A stretch of DNA of 64,000 bases from Cenococcum geophilum 1.58 (Eukaryota; Ascomycota; Dothideomycetes; Gloniales; Gloniaceae). The notes below the pieces were generated by a model. The model searched no databases. It worked only from the letters and a program-made list of their open reading frames with translations, and was not told the DNA's origin. Shown one piece after another: positions 12,753-25,800 of the stretch (position 1 is its first letter; the number at the start of each line of letters is the position of its first letter). Both the position numbers and the translations under genes were made by a program. The stretch lies in contig KV748233.1 of assembly GCA_001692895.1 (NCBI GenBank), positions 806,001-870,000 on the forward strand, given 5' to 3'.

Positions 12753-13137
12753 ATAAGGATTAGGCCTTTAAGAAAGATATATAGCTTAATCTATAACGGA
12801 TCCGTATATTACGCCGCCCCTAGACTATCTATATTACGCTACCCGTATTAAAGACCTAGAAAGTTAATAGTAATTTAAAAAAGCCTTATATAGAGAGCTT
12901 AGGCCCTATATAGCTATGAAGAATAATAAGGAATATTAAACGCTATACTAAACTAATAGATTAGAGGGATAACTTATAGAAGATAGAATAGGAGCTAAAA
13001 AAGATTATAAACCCTAGACTATAAAATACGGTTTAGTAAATAGCTATAAGGAAACCTACGGACCTCCTATTAGTTAATATCTACTATATTAGCGCCGTAG
13101 GATTTTACCGGAACTTAATCTAGCCTAATACTATTAC
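12753..13137 (+). mobile_element. Gypsy B piece 2: region between protease and reverse transcriptase
   Basis: The plus-strand reading continues from the piece ending at 6430. Near its end is an 'ISAVGFYRNL' stretch, which in fungal Gypsy polyproteins lies between protease and reverse transcriptase. At 13138 it is cut by the 5' LTR of Gypsy C. The fit of order and strand with pieces 1 and 3 is the reason for placing it in the same element. It is heavily broken. Confidence 0.6.
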
Positions 13138-13184
13138 TGTTAGGTAAAACTTAAGTAGATAATTATATAGCCGTAAGGTATAGT

Positions 13185-13358
13185 TGTTAGATAGTTTATA
13201 TAGAGCTATTTATTGATAAAATAGGTTAATTAATTAATGATTTTAATAGCGTCTTAACCTAGGGCCCCTAGACTTAGACGAAGATATTTATAATATATAT
13301 GACCTATATACGTGACCCGTGTACGTCCTACGCCACTAAGAATACAGATTATCTAATA
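13185..13358 (-). repeat. Copia 2, 3' LTR
   Basis: A 174-bp repeat, partner of 18605-18778, next to a polypurine tract on its internal side. Confidence 0.9.
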
Positions 13359-16300
13359 TACCCCCTTAGCTTTAACCTAGTTGAGGACGAAGCTAGCCAC
13401 CTTCTTGTGTCCGTTAATGCGTTAATTAAACTATAATCTTATCTAAATCCTTCCGTCTCGCTCTAATATTCTCCCTTAGGTTCTCTAATTACTTCTCCTT
13501 ATTTAGCCGCTCCTTAATATCTACTATCCTAATTATATTAACGAAGCTTTAAAACCTCTACTTAGGTAGGGCCTTTGTAAGTCTATTAGCAATTATCTCC
13601 TTTATTACTATCTATTAAAATTATACTTATCTCTTTGCGTATTCCTAACGTAGCTAGTATTAATAGATGTTAACGTGTTAGAGCTTTGTGATTAGCTTTA
13701 CCGTGTCTTTTATAATTAGTTGGAGCGTCTAAATATTATCGCAGTTAATAATTAAGGGCTTGTTTAGTTGTAACGTTATTACTTTAAACAGCCTACTAAT
13801 AAAGATAGCTTTCTTTACTATTTATAATAGGGCTAATAGCTCGGCTTTTATGCTTAATATTATAACTATACCCTGCTTGTTTACTCTCTAGGCGATCGGC
13901 CCCCTAAATAGCTTTATAATATATCCTTACGAGCTCTTTTTATTAATGGAGTTATCCGCGAATAATGCGTCGCTAGTATAGATAAATAATTGCGCCCCAC
14001 TTCTACCGTCTCCGACGCCTTGTCCTTAGTCACGTATTCCTTTATCTCTCCCTTTACCGTTTATTTTTTCCTTATCTCCTCTATAGTAGATTGCTCTGCT
14101 CCTCGTGCTATATAGGTATTAGATAACTCTATCTACCGCTTAATAGTGCTCTTAGCTTAGGTCCTAATTAAACCTTACTAGCTATAATACTATAAAGGCA
14201 ATATCCGGACGCGTTATAGTGGCTATATAGAGTACTAAACCCAGTTTTCTCTAATATAGTATTGTAGAAGCTAGTAGGGATATAGGACGGACTAATAGGT
14301 CTATATTAGGGGACGGACGCGTTAGACGGATTATATGGTAATCGGTAGGGAGGAGTTTTAATTTTATTATAGAAGTATCTAGAAGACGCCCTCTAAGATC
14401 TATCTTATACTAGTTAGCTATCTTCTTAATATAGGCTTCCTGGGATAGCTATAGGAGCCTTTGGCTATAATTATATAGCACGTAGATTTCTAGGAACTAT
14501 TTTAGCTCGCTAAGGGTACTTATCTAGTATTCCTTACTTAGCTCCTTAATTACTTCTTAAGCTTTCTTCTTATCTGTCTTTTGGTAGTAGAAAACAATAT
14601 TATTACGTAGAAGAATATAACTATTTTACCTTTTAGTATAATACACGGCTTCTAGAGTACTTCTTTAAAACCCAATTCGTTCAATAAGCTCGTGAGATTC
14701 TTTTGCTATAATAGTGGTGATCGTCGTAGTCCGTATAGGGCTTTTCTTAAGCGCAGTACTTTGTCTGTCTTTCCTTTATTAAACCCTAGCGGTAGCGTTA
14801 TATAGATGACCTCGTTAAGATCGTAATGGATAAACGCATTAACTATATCTATCTATATCATCTCTAGGTTAAATTTTGCAGTAATTGCTATAAGGGTTTA
14901 GAAGGTCATACTAGCTAATATAGTAGCTCTTATAGGTAGGTCTCCTGGGGCCTATTAATTTCTGTAGACTACTAAGCGTGCCTTATATTTCTAGAGAAGT
15001 CTATACTTATCCGTCTTGTAAACGAATACCTATATTAAGCTAAGGACCTATTATCCCTTTACGTGCTTCTTATCTATTTCTTAAAACAACCTTATTTGAT
15101 AATAAGATTATAGATAGGCTTATTAAGCCTTTTAAAACTGATCTTAAAGAGGATATATATTAAGGTCCTGGATTAACTAGGGTGGCGGAGGTAGATTCTT
15201 CCTATATAATCTAACATCGCGTATTCTGCCTAATTTTAGCTTACTATTATTAAGTCGACTATTAAGGTTAAACTTCCTTCCTACTAAGAAGGCGCTGTAA
15301 TAGGCTAATGTAATCCTTTTGGTAATAAAGTCTTTAAACCTATTATTGCTGGCTTCCTTAAACAAGTCTTTAACTAAGTTGTTAGACACCCCCTAAGTAT
15401 TAAACGCATCTCCTACTTAATAAGCGACGTCTTAATCAGTACCTTATATATCTAACTTTGTAGGATACTTAATGTAAAAGGCACATAGAGATTCTTTATC
15501 TTCTTCCGTTAGAGGTGGCGTATAATACGTATCTTTAAGAGTTTTTATAAGCTTAAGGTCTACTAACTTATTAAAGATTTAAACTGGCTTATTAACGTTA
15601 TCGTCTTCCTCTTAAATTAACGGTTTAAATACTTCTTTATTATCTTCTAAAAGGACCTTATTCTTAGTCTAGTTATTAGGGAGTTAAATCTCCTTAATTA
15701 GCGTGTCTAATTTAGCGTATAGGTCCTTTAAGATGTCCATTCACTTATCATTAAAGAACGTCTTTTTATTAAAGATGACGTCCTTAGTAGAGATAATAAT
15801 ACCCTTATATGGGATCTAGATCCTATAGATATTAGTAAAGTTATAGCTAATAAAATAGCCAATATAGGCTCGCGGATCTAGCTTGCTTAGCCTTTTCTTC
15901 TTTAGTTAGGCGTCTGATATTATCGCATACACTCTACAGCCGTAGGCTTTTAGGTGCGCTAGTTATAGTTTTCTTAATCATTTATTAGCTAGAAAGGTAT
16001 AGAACCTCTTATATAGTAATTTCCATCTATTGCTTTCCCATAGCGTTTAATCTTAAAGGTAAACTATAGAGTTAATTATCTCATTCTATAGATTGTGTGG
16101 TAGATTAGCAGCAATTCTCATTACTTATGTTCTCTTAATAATTATACCCCCTAAGCGTTTGGCGGTACTATTTTAAGCTTAGGTATATAGCGCTAAAGGC
16201 TTAAATATAATCCCTTAAGTTTATAGCTATTTAAGGGTTCTTCTTTTCCCTAGCTTATTATCTAATCTAATAGTATTAACCTTAAGGTTATACCTTAGAC

Positions 16301-18341
16301 GAATCCACTAAATAAAATCTTTAAGTAATTATAGTGTCTCCTTCTCCTTACTATATATTGTTATAAAATACGGGAAGGATCTTCCTAAGAAAGTGTTATA
16401 GATAAGTATAACTCGTATAAATCCAGTATACGCTTTCTTAAGGTTAATCTAGTTAATATAGAGGTTAAGATAGGGTTTATTAATTTTCTATTTTAGGAAC
16501 CTTTATAAGACCTAACGCTTAATTTTAGCGAGACTGCAATATTAATATTCCGTTATCTTTGGGCCTTAAAGCTTAACTCCTAAGGCGTTAAGACCTAAAT
16601 AATAAAGGCTTATAGGTCCTGGATGACTTAGATATAGATACTATAGATATATATCTCCTTTTAAATCTAGATAAGCGTCTCTTGACGATGCTTTACGCTT
16701 CCTTTAGCGTAGTAGTTGGCTTATATTAAACGCTAATAGACTTCCTAGTTAGACGTATTTAATAGTTTGTTATCTATAACGTTCTTCCATTTAATATAGG
16801 ACTAAGTTATCCTTTTAAACTAGAAGATTGTTCTCTCCTTTATTGTTCTAGTAGTACCCTTATTTTTAAAGTAGACGGAATAACACTAGATTCGTATTAA
16901 AGTCTGTATATAAGGCAACGTCCTTAAGACGTAGGATTCCCTTACTCTTGTCTGGTTTTGTAACTTAGATAGTAATATTACTATAGCCTAGTATAGGCAC
17001 TTCTGAGCTGCCGGCGATAATATATTTAAGTCTTAGAGCTTTTCTAAAGTTATAGAAATAAAAGAGGTTATTAAAGATATGGAGAGTGGTTCCTAAGTTA
17101 AGAATAGTCAATAGCTTTAGTAGATGGATTTAACCTGTGTGATATAATTCTAGGAATATTATATTAGCTTCTCCCTTAATCTTAACTTCCTAACTCTTGT
17201 CTTATCGTTATTAAGCCTTATCTTTCTATTCTTTAAGTCTAATCTTTATAACTTGGTCAGCGAGATCCTTATTCTTTTCTACCTTCTTTAGCACCCTTTT
17301 AATGCGAGTATCTCCGATCGTAACTCCTTTGGGTTTTTTGTCTTAAATAAATACTAACAGTCCTATAGGGAATGTCCTCGTTTTTTATACGCTAAGTATA
17401 TAGGTAGTAGCTTCTTGTGGGACGTTTCCTTGTTTACTAGTAACCTAGCTCTCTTTGAGCGTCTAATATATGCTAAGGTTCCTTTCCCTAGACCTTTAGT
17501 AGTATTAAAGTAATCTATTATGGCTTACCCTGCGAAGTCTATATTAAAGGTACTCCCTCTTATAGTAGTATTAGCTTTCTTTAAGGGTATTCTAAGTCCT
17601 TCTTATAGCTTCTTTGCTACTTTGCGATATTTAGAAAATCTTAACTTCTAAGGGTTATTTAACTCGGTAGTATACTTTATATAGTAGGTGTTGCTAAAGG
17701 GTTAAATAACTTCTGCTAATTCTTATAGCCAGATTCTATTAGACATTTAAGGGATCTTATACTTCTCTCCTAGTACTATTATATGTTCCTATTAATCCAA
17801 CTACTAATCTAATTTTAATAAGTGTTTAAACCCCTTAAGAGCTTCCGTATACTAGTGTTATACCTTTTTTCTAATAAATAATAAGGTAGGTTCTATATTC
17901 TCCTTTAACTAAGATATCCATTCCTTAACTATAAGAGAAGGGTTAAGTAGTAGCTTCTTCTGAATCGATACTGTGGACGTAATTTAGGTGCGAATCTTTT
18001 AAAGGTGCTCTTTTTATTTTAGGAAATACTTTATATCCTAGTCGTAGTATTGTCTACTATTCTTGTACGCCCTCTGTTAATTTGTCGAGAGCTATATATA
18101 TAAGATTGCATTCTTATTAAAATCTATAACTTCTGGATAGGGTGGTTCTTATAGTAGACCTCATTAAGGTGCTTCCTTATCTAGGTTAATATAGGCCTAA
18201 ATTCGTTTATCTATAAGGGCTTATAGTTGCTAGATCTATTACTCTTAGTCTTCTGGCTTATTAAAGATAATTATAGTAGATAAACTTAATGTTGGTGGAG
18301 TTATTTAACTAATAGGCAGATGGGAATTGAGATGGAATTTG

Positions 18342-18462
18342 TTATTAGGATCGTCCTTATTACAGAATCGTCCTTATTATTAGGATCGTCCTTATTATTA
18401 GGATCGTCCTTTAACGATTAAGGTGGAGTCTCGTAGAATCTCGTAGAATCTTATAGAATTTC
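18342..18462. repeat. Tandem repeats in the Copia 2 leader
   Basis: About four units of 'attaggatcgtccttatt' (17-18 bp; 18342-18410) are followed by about four units of 'ctcgtagaat' (10 bp; 18428-18462). They lie between the 5' LTR and gag of Copia 2. No counterpart was seen elsewhere in the window. Confidence 0.75.
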
Positions 18463-18585
18463 GTCCTGTAATAATTAAGGTAGGATTTCGATTAGGGTTA
18501 TCTTGTAACAATAAGGTGTTAGAGTCTAACAATAAGGTAGAATTTCTTTAAATAATTAAGTAATAGCTAAATAGCTTCTTATATT

Positions 18586-18604
18586 GGCGGACCGGGCTTA
18601 TAAC
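18586..18604 (-). other. Copia 2 primer-binding site, initiator tRNA-Met anticodon type
   Basis: Directly inside the 5' LTR, the minus strand reads GTTATAAGCCCGG. This is close to the complement of the anticodon arm of initiator tRNA-Met (CCGGGCTCATAAC). Priming by an internal tRNA fragment is known for Drosophila copia and Ty5-like elements. The call rests on position plus this partial match. Confidence 0.55.
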
Positions 18605-18778
18605 TGTTAGATAGTTTATATAGAGCTATTTATTAATAAAATGGGTTAATTAATTGATAATTTTAATGGTGTTTTAACCTAGGGCCCCTAGGCTTAGACG
18701 AAGATATTTATAATACACGTGACCCATACACGTGACCCGTACATGTCCTACGCTACTAAGAATACAGATTATCTAATA
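18605..18778 (-). repeat. Copia 2, 5' LTR
   Basis: A 174-bp repeat, partner of 13185-13358, with the primer-binding site on its internal side. Confidence 0.9.
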
Positions 18779-18962
18779 ATGGGCGACCCTAGGGCAACCT
18801 AGGGGTGACTTGCCTATAAGGTACGTGCGTTATACATACCTAGGGAAAACCCTTCCTACCTCGTATATAGACTCCTCCTTTTTCCCTTAAGGATTTGTCT
18901 CTGTCTATACAATATACCTATTATTCTATTATTAGACTCCCTATCTATATTCTTACCTTACA
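18779..18962 (+). repeat. Gypsy C copy 1, 5' LTR (main part)
   Basis: This is the remainder of the LTR that begins at 13138-13184. It matches 53731-53908 of copy 2 nearly base for base apart from transitions. It ends 'cttaccttaca', the inverted counterpart of the start. Confidence 0.85.
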
Positions 18963-21900
18963 TTTAAATCCTTACTAATCCCCTTAGGAGGATAGCCGGT
19001 TTAATTTTTCTATAATACCTCTAAAAAGAAAACTAATGCCTACACCTAATGGTAATATGCTAGCAATACAACTGCAAAACGCCTTAGGATTTAGTGTAAA
19101 CGAAACCGCTAGAAGTATACTAGTAGAATTTAAGCTACCTTCCGAACCTTAAAACGATTAGATATTTATAAATACTAAAGACTAGTTTAACTTATATACC
19201 TAAGCTTAATAAGAACTTAGTAAGGTTACTAGCGTCCTACCTAATACCGCTAATATAAAGGAGCTAGATAAGCTGGCTAAGAAAATAGCTAATTTATAGA
19301 GCATTATTAATTTAATAAAGCCCTCCTATTGCCTCTTTAGTAAAGAGTATAAGTTATATAGCGAACGTATACGCAAAATAAATCTCAACGCCCTAGTTAA
19401 GAAGTTACTACCTAATATTAGCTGTATTACTTAATAGCATTTTAACCGGTAGATTGCCGTAGTTAAGAACCAATTTAAGGTTAATAACGCTAACTATAAC
19501 TATAAGTAACGCACGCGTTAGGCTATTAAAGGTCTTATAAAAGAGAAGATAATTACCTAACTAATTTATTACTGGTTAGGTACTAAGGATAAGGGTCCTT
19601 TACTATAGGACGAATTTAAGACTATAATCTAAGACCAGATTAGGAACCCTATAGTAAAACGCTTTAATAACGCTATAATATACTATACGGCTATTATAAA
19701 GGAGAACTAAAGGTTTAACGTCTTCCTAGCCTATATATATAGCTTAGAGGACCTCTTCTTATATACCCCTTTTGTTAATCCTAAATAATAGATAGACTTT
19801 TAGTTCTTATATCTTCTAGCCTACCTATAAGTAGAGCTCTTCTGCCAGAACTTTACCTAACGGGTAAGAACCGCTAAAGACCTTTTTAACGAAATCTATT
19901 ACATAAAGTAATTGCTTAATACTATAAAGCTTATAGAAGATTGCGTAAGTAATAGCGGTAAATTATTATATATAAAGCGCGGTTGCAGTATAGGCTTTAT
20001 AGAGTTAGGCTTAGGGAATAGAACCTAAAAAGGGCGACGCTTTTTTAAGTAAACTCCTAGGGAGATTACCTAAAAGCTAGATGGCTTAGGGGACCTCTTA
20101 AACGCTAGTGCTATGTAGGTAAGTTAAAGGACCGTAGGCGGCTACTATAAGAAATACTAAAAGCAGGCTAATAAAGAGAAGTTAGCTTAGGCTTTAGAAA
20201 ACCTAAAGCCCTAGTAGCGTATCTCTTCTAATTATAACTAGGGCCTAATATAGAGAGAGAGAAGAAACGCATTATAGTATATGTTGCGATAGATACGCCC
20301 TAGGGCGAAGTTTACCTATATACTTTATACGATAATAAGTGCTAAATTAACCTTATTAATTAAGATATTGTCTATAGGTTTAACCCACTTATACGCTATA
20401 CGCTATATTTACGTAAACCTATTACACGTTTCCTTAATAGTAACTAGATAATAATCTAGGATGCTTATAATCTAATAGTTACCACTAGCGACTTCTAGGG
20501 TACCTCTCGCACTATTAGCCCGCAGACCTTTTAGGGCGGCTTATTTAATAGTTATAATATAGTTTTTAAATAGGATTGGCTCGCGGAAGTAGATCTATTA
20601 ATTAGCTTCTATTTTAGATAGTTTATCTAGGGGACTTTAAACCCTAGACGCCTCTAAATAGTTACCCTTAACGCTCTCCTAGTAGACATTAAGGCGAGCG
20701 AAATAGTTTATTTACTATAGCTAGAAGACTTCTTCTTTATGCCAGTTATAAACATAATAGAGGACCTATTATTACTAGTAGTAAGTACCCGTATAGACCC
20801 TCTAGACGTAGAGATACTAGTTATAAATATAGTAAAGGACTTATTGTTACTGGCAGCAAGTACCTATAGAGACCCTCTAGTGCCGGCGCAGATTACCTAT
20901 ACGTAAGGGGGAGGTAATTAAAACCCTAAAACTATTAAGTATACTATAGTAGAGCTATATGCACTCTTAGTGCAAGTATACCTATAAAACGTATATTAGC
21001 TATACCCTTCTCTTTACTAGCTCCCGGAAGCATAGTACCATATAACAGCTACCTTAACCCCTATAGCCCCTAGCCTACTAAATATATATAAGGAGGAAAC
21101 CAACATCCCTCCTAACAAGCTAGCAAGCATGCTACTATAGAACTCTAAGTACAACCATATAATTAACTTAGAAGAAGGTAAAATGCCACCATAAATGCCT
21201 CTTTATAACCTCTTATAGAAAGAGTTATAGATCTTATAAGAGTACCTAAACAGTACTTTTAAAAGGGGCTAGATTAGGCCTAGTAAGTCGCCTACTAGAG
21301 CGTCTATCCTCTTTGTGCTAAAAGCAGACGGTATAATGCGGCTATATATTAACTATAGACGCCTAAATAAGATTACGATTAAAAATTAGTACCCCCTATT
21401 ACTAGTTAGCAAACTCTTTAATAGGCTTAGCTATATAAAGATATTTATAAAGCTAAATCTTTATAATATATACTATAGGATTTATATTAAAAAGGGAAAT
21501 AAATGGAAGACTGTATTTAAAATACGCTATAGTTACTTTAAGTACCTAGTAATATCCTTTAGTCTTATTAACGCCCCTATAACTTTCTAAAGCTATATTT
21601 ATAAAGCTCTAGGAACCCTAGTAGATACTATTTACATAGTTTACCTAGATAATATTTTTATCTACTTAAATAATAAGGATAAGTACGTTGAGTACGTTAA
21701 GTAGATACTATAATAGCTCCGCGCTTAGGGCCTATACGCTAAACTATTAAAATATATCTTTTATATTAAAAACGTTAAGTTCCTAGGCTTTATTATTACC
21801 CCTAGGGGTATTATAATAGACCCTAACCGCGTAAAAGCTATTAAGGAATAGCCTAAGCCTAAGTCCTATAGGGATATTTAGGTCTTTCTTAGCTTTGCTA

Positions 21901-22302
21901 ACTTTTATAAGCAATTTATCTAGAACTACTCGGATACCGTATACCCCCTATACGCATATCTTATATAGGCATATTATAACCTAACGTTAAATAGGGAGAA
22001 GAAGTAAAAGCGTAAGTTAAAAGGGCCTACTAAATGGTACCAACCTTGGTCCTGGCCTAATAATATATAGTAGGCGTTTTATAAGCTACGCGCTGCGTTT
22101 ATATAGGCTCCTCTACTTTACTACTTTAACCCTAATCTACCCCTAATAGTAATTACTAACGCATCTAACTATACCTATAGCGGTATACTTCTACAGCCTT
22201 TAGGGTAGGGAGATTAACTCTACTAGCACTTAATTACCTACTATAGTTAAAAGCTTACTAGCCTAGAAGTATAGTATAATATATATAATAAAGAACAACT
22301 TA

Positions 22303-22736
22303 TGTTACGGACGCTTTAAGTATAATATTATAACTACTTAGAGAAGAGTTAAAAGAAGCTAGTTAGTTAATATAGGTATAGTCTAGGATGGAGCCGATAG
22401 AGCTATATAATAAGGAATAGTAACTAAGGTTATTTAATATAATCTATATAATCTATAGGATCTATATAATCCGTAATAAAGTAAATAGAGTACACGTATA
22501 TTACGTATAAGAAGGATTTTATAGGAGTACGGTTGTGTATTTAAGGACCCTTAGTCCCTACCTAGATAGTTCCTTCCTTATAGTAATTCTTAGAATATAA
22601 TTAGAGTTAATCTATTAGGCAACCACTCTACCAGTTATTATTACGTTGTTAACTTTAATTTATATCACCTATATACCTAGCCTAATAATAAGCCTATCGT
22701 AATTCCTGCTATAAGGTTCCGTTATACAATTACTAC
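22303..22736 (+). repeat. Gypsy D, 5' LTR
   Basis: A repeat of about 434 bp, partner of 29996-30428. It contains a short run of 'ataatctat' units around 22435-22480 that varies in number between the two LTRs. Confidence 0.9.
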
Positions 22737-24166
22737 CTAGTTACGGTATTAAATATAGGAAGTTAAATAACATACCACTAAAAGCAGCCACTATAACACT
22801 ATTGACGGCGGCAACTACTTTAAGGTCAGGTAATACTAGTATGGCAGATACTAACTTATAGCAACCTATAACGGTCGGATAACTACAAGAGATAGTTAAC
22901 TAGTTAATAACTAATAATATAGCGTTAGAAGAAAGGGTTAATAGGATTAGAGCAGCGAAGATTAAGTTACTATTAATTAAGAGATACTTAGGAGAGAGAT
23001 TAAAGCTTAAGGGATTTCTTACGTAAATGCACTTTAAAGTTATATAAAAAGGGGTAAAGCTACTAATACTTATAAATCGAATAGCCTATATAGGACTATT
23101 CCTATTAGGAAGAGCACTTAAGTGGTTTAAGTTTTACCTTACGAAAATATAGGCAAACGGAATAACGACTTAATTAAGAGATGTAGTTTATATTCTTAAG
23201 CTAGAAAGGGTTTACGGAGTAACTTATATAAATATTTAGAGACCTAGAGGCAGTAACTATAGCGGAAAGAAAACTCTAAGATATTACGTAATAAACCTTA
23301 GCAATTAAGTATATAATATAGTTCTAGACGTTAGCAATATAAGTTAAGTGGAATAATAAGGCGCTTATAGCACAGTATAAATAGGGACTTAAGGCTAAAG
23401 TCTAGGACGCTATTATCCTAATAGAAGATACGGATACCCTAAGGGAATTAATAGATTAAGTAATTAAGATTAATAATTAGATCTACTAAAGGGAATAGGC
23501 TAAGAAAGGTTAGAATAGAGTTTTATAGTTATATAAGACGCAGAGTACATAACAACTAAAGCTAAATTAGAAACTATGGTATAGCGTAGAGCTAATAAAC
23601 CTAAGTAGTACTAAAAAAAGAAATAGTTTAAAGAATAACTATAGAAACCTAGAGGCTAAGGATCTAGTAATTATAGGGTTAAGAAGCAAAGGCTAAACTA
23701 GGAATCTTAGTAGCAGAAGACGTTTAGGCAGACTCTATAGCAAAGTTAGTAGTTTAAAGATAGAGCTTATATAAATTATAGAAAACAAGGTTATTTTGCG
23801 AGGGATTATAAAGATAGTTAAAGTTATTATATAATAAAGGGAACTAGACTAGTAGTAGAAGATATATATATATAGAGGGATAATAGTGTACTACAAGGAA
23901 TAAAAGAATATTTAATTAGAAGTTTCGCGTTTTATTATAACAATATATACCAAATTTATAAAAACGCTAAGTATGGCGTAAGCTATTGGCTATAGGAGCT
24001 AAAATCCTTAGAGTATAGGGGAACTAACAAACTATCGCGTAGGCTAGATATTAAAGATAATAAGTTTAATATAGGCGAAATATTTGCAGATAATAAGGTA
24101 ATAAAGGCAGTTTACTAGGAACGTATAAATCTTAGAAGTTATATTAGAAGTAGAGACTAAGACCGC

Positions 24167-24309
24167 TATCCCTTTAAACGTCGGCGTCCAACGTTATTGA
24201 TAAGATAGTAGGTCCGTGTATATAACACTAAAAGTTCGTCAATCTAGGGTTCCTCATTGGCTAAAATCTTATCGATAACGTTGGACACAACTTAACGTTC
24301 GAAGGGATA
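24167..24309. mobile_element. TA-flanked hairpin MITE inside Gypsy D
   Basis: This 143-bp segment has long inverted arms of about 40 bp. The outer part reads 'tatccctttaaacg' on the left and 'cgttcgaagggata' on the right. The inner part reads 'gtccaacgttattgataaga' on the left and 'tcttatcgataacgttggac' on the right. TA at both edges fits the TA target duplication of Tc1/mariner/Fot1-type DNA transposons. It encodes nothing and would have been moved by a transposase encoded elsewhere. Only one copy is visible here. Confidence 0.65.
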
Positions 24310-24849
24310 GAGTAAGGTTTAGTAACGGGCATTATAACATCGTTAGATACGGCATCTATCGCTTTATAAAATAAAAGAAAAAGTGTTTTATAAAGACTAA
24401 GCAAGCAGATAACTGCTAGTGCTAATTTATTACTTAATAAAGGTAAAAGGCCAAAGGACTAAGATTCTTAAGACGAGATAAGGTAAGCTTAAGGACTTAT
24501 AACGGATAGAAACCGATAGAGCAAAGCAATAGCTTAGTTTAAAGATATACAAATAAGCTTAGGATAGAGTTTCCCATAGGCATAAGATTCTTAAGACGAG
24601 ATAAGTAAGATTTAAGACTCTTAAGATAAGATAAGAATACCTAAGCCTAGTTGGACTAAGGCAGGAGTAAAGCTTAAGTTAAAAGCAAGCTTAGGATTAA
24701 GAATTGTATAAAACTAAGACTTTAAGATATAAATAAGGACTATTAACAAGATCAAGAAGTAAGAAGACTTTAAGGATCTACTTATAAGACGCAAAAAGAA
24801 AAAAACCATAGAGGAATTTAGAGTAAGAATTACCTTATAATAAGAACAG

Positions 24850-25800
24850 AAACTAGATAAGAGGTCTAGCACATTAGGTTATATAAGGGATAGAGCACCT
24901 ATATAAAGAATTACTAATAGGCCTAGAATAGGTATACTAAAAGCTAAGTAGCTTATTAAATTAGAATAAGAAGAGGATCTAGGGATTCTAACTAGGTTTA
25001 AAGAACGATATATAAAAAGCTGTTATAATATAGTAATAAAAAGATACTTTCTTATAAATAAGCCGTATATACTCTAGCAGCTATACTAAAGGTAGTATAA
25101 ACAAAGGCATAATGACAAGTAGGAAGATTTCTATATATAGTTGGACGAAAAAGTTATCTAAAACCACCCGATTATAGAGAAGGCTATAAGTCATATTAAA
25201 GGAGCCTTAATTATGACGTTAAAGGATCTAAAGGAGTAATTAGAGGATTAGAGAAGCGAGAGGTAAATCTTAATACCTATAAATAAGGTTATAACGCTTA
25301 AACTAATATAAAATAGGTTTAAACTTAAGGATAAAAATAAGCTAAGAGTTAACCTAAGACACCAAGTATATTATATATTGGTATAGATTGCGTACGTAGA
25401 TAATATATATAATATATATAGAGCACCTAAGAATAAACACCGGAAATACCTAGTAAGGATATATTAGGCACTAGATAAGATAAAATACCAAAATACTAAG
25501 TATATATATGGTTAGCACCTAGTAGAAGTATAAAGCTAAAGGGACTTAGTACTTTAACTAGGAAGATTCCTTATAGAAAAATGCCTAAACGGATAATAGT
25601 AGTGGGAATGCTTAGAGAATACGTATCTATAGTATATTAAAGACAAAAAGCGAACTAAGTATTAGCTAAAAGTGGACTAAGTATAAATAGGATTAAGTAG
25701 CTAATAGTTAGGAAAAGTAGAGGCCTACGGAACTAAAGGAAACTAGTAGTAGAGCCTTGAACCCTTAAAGGAATTTAAGAATAACACCTAAATTTATAAG
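24850..25800 (+). other. Coding-like stretch of unknown role between gag and protease of Gypsy D
   Basis: Within Gypsy D a plus-strand frame shows protein-like composition (rich in Lys, Glu, Gln, Ile and Leu, with charged clusters) over roughly 300 codons. It has no domain I recognise. Most Gypsy elements have a short gag-protease linker, so this is unusually long. It could be an extended gag tail or an added reading frame. It is broken like the rest of the element. Confidence 0.35.

Larger units (their letters stand above)
13185..18778 (-). mobile_element. Copia 2: Ty1/Copia retrotransposon fossil
   Basis: The LTRs are 13185-13358 and 18605-18778 (174 bp each), starting 'tgttagata' and ending 'tatctaata'. 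By my count they are about 90% alike, all differences being transitions. Minus-strand order: gag (about 18250-17300), protease with an 'LGTTLHIFNN' motif (about 17100-16880), GAG-pre-integrase and integrase (about 16790-15800), reverse transcriptase (about 15400-14300) and RNase H (about 14180-13650). The polypurine tract is next to the 3' LTR (minus strand of 13359-13368). The element sits inside the 5' LTR of Gypsy C copy 1. Flanks ATAGT (13180-13184) and ATGGG (18779-18783) match the empty site ATAGG at 53726-53730 in copy 2, one difference each. It is broken many times. Confidence 0.88.

Noticed and set aside
11756-15389. Short minus-strand frames at 11756-11938 and 15177-15389
   Set aside because: They are fragments inside Copia 1 and Copia 2 with no independent start or domain.
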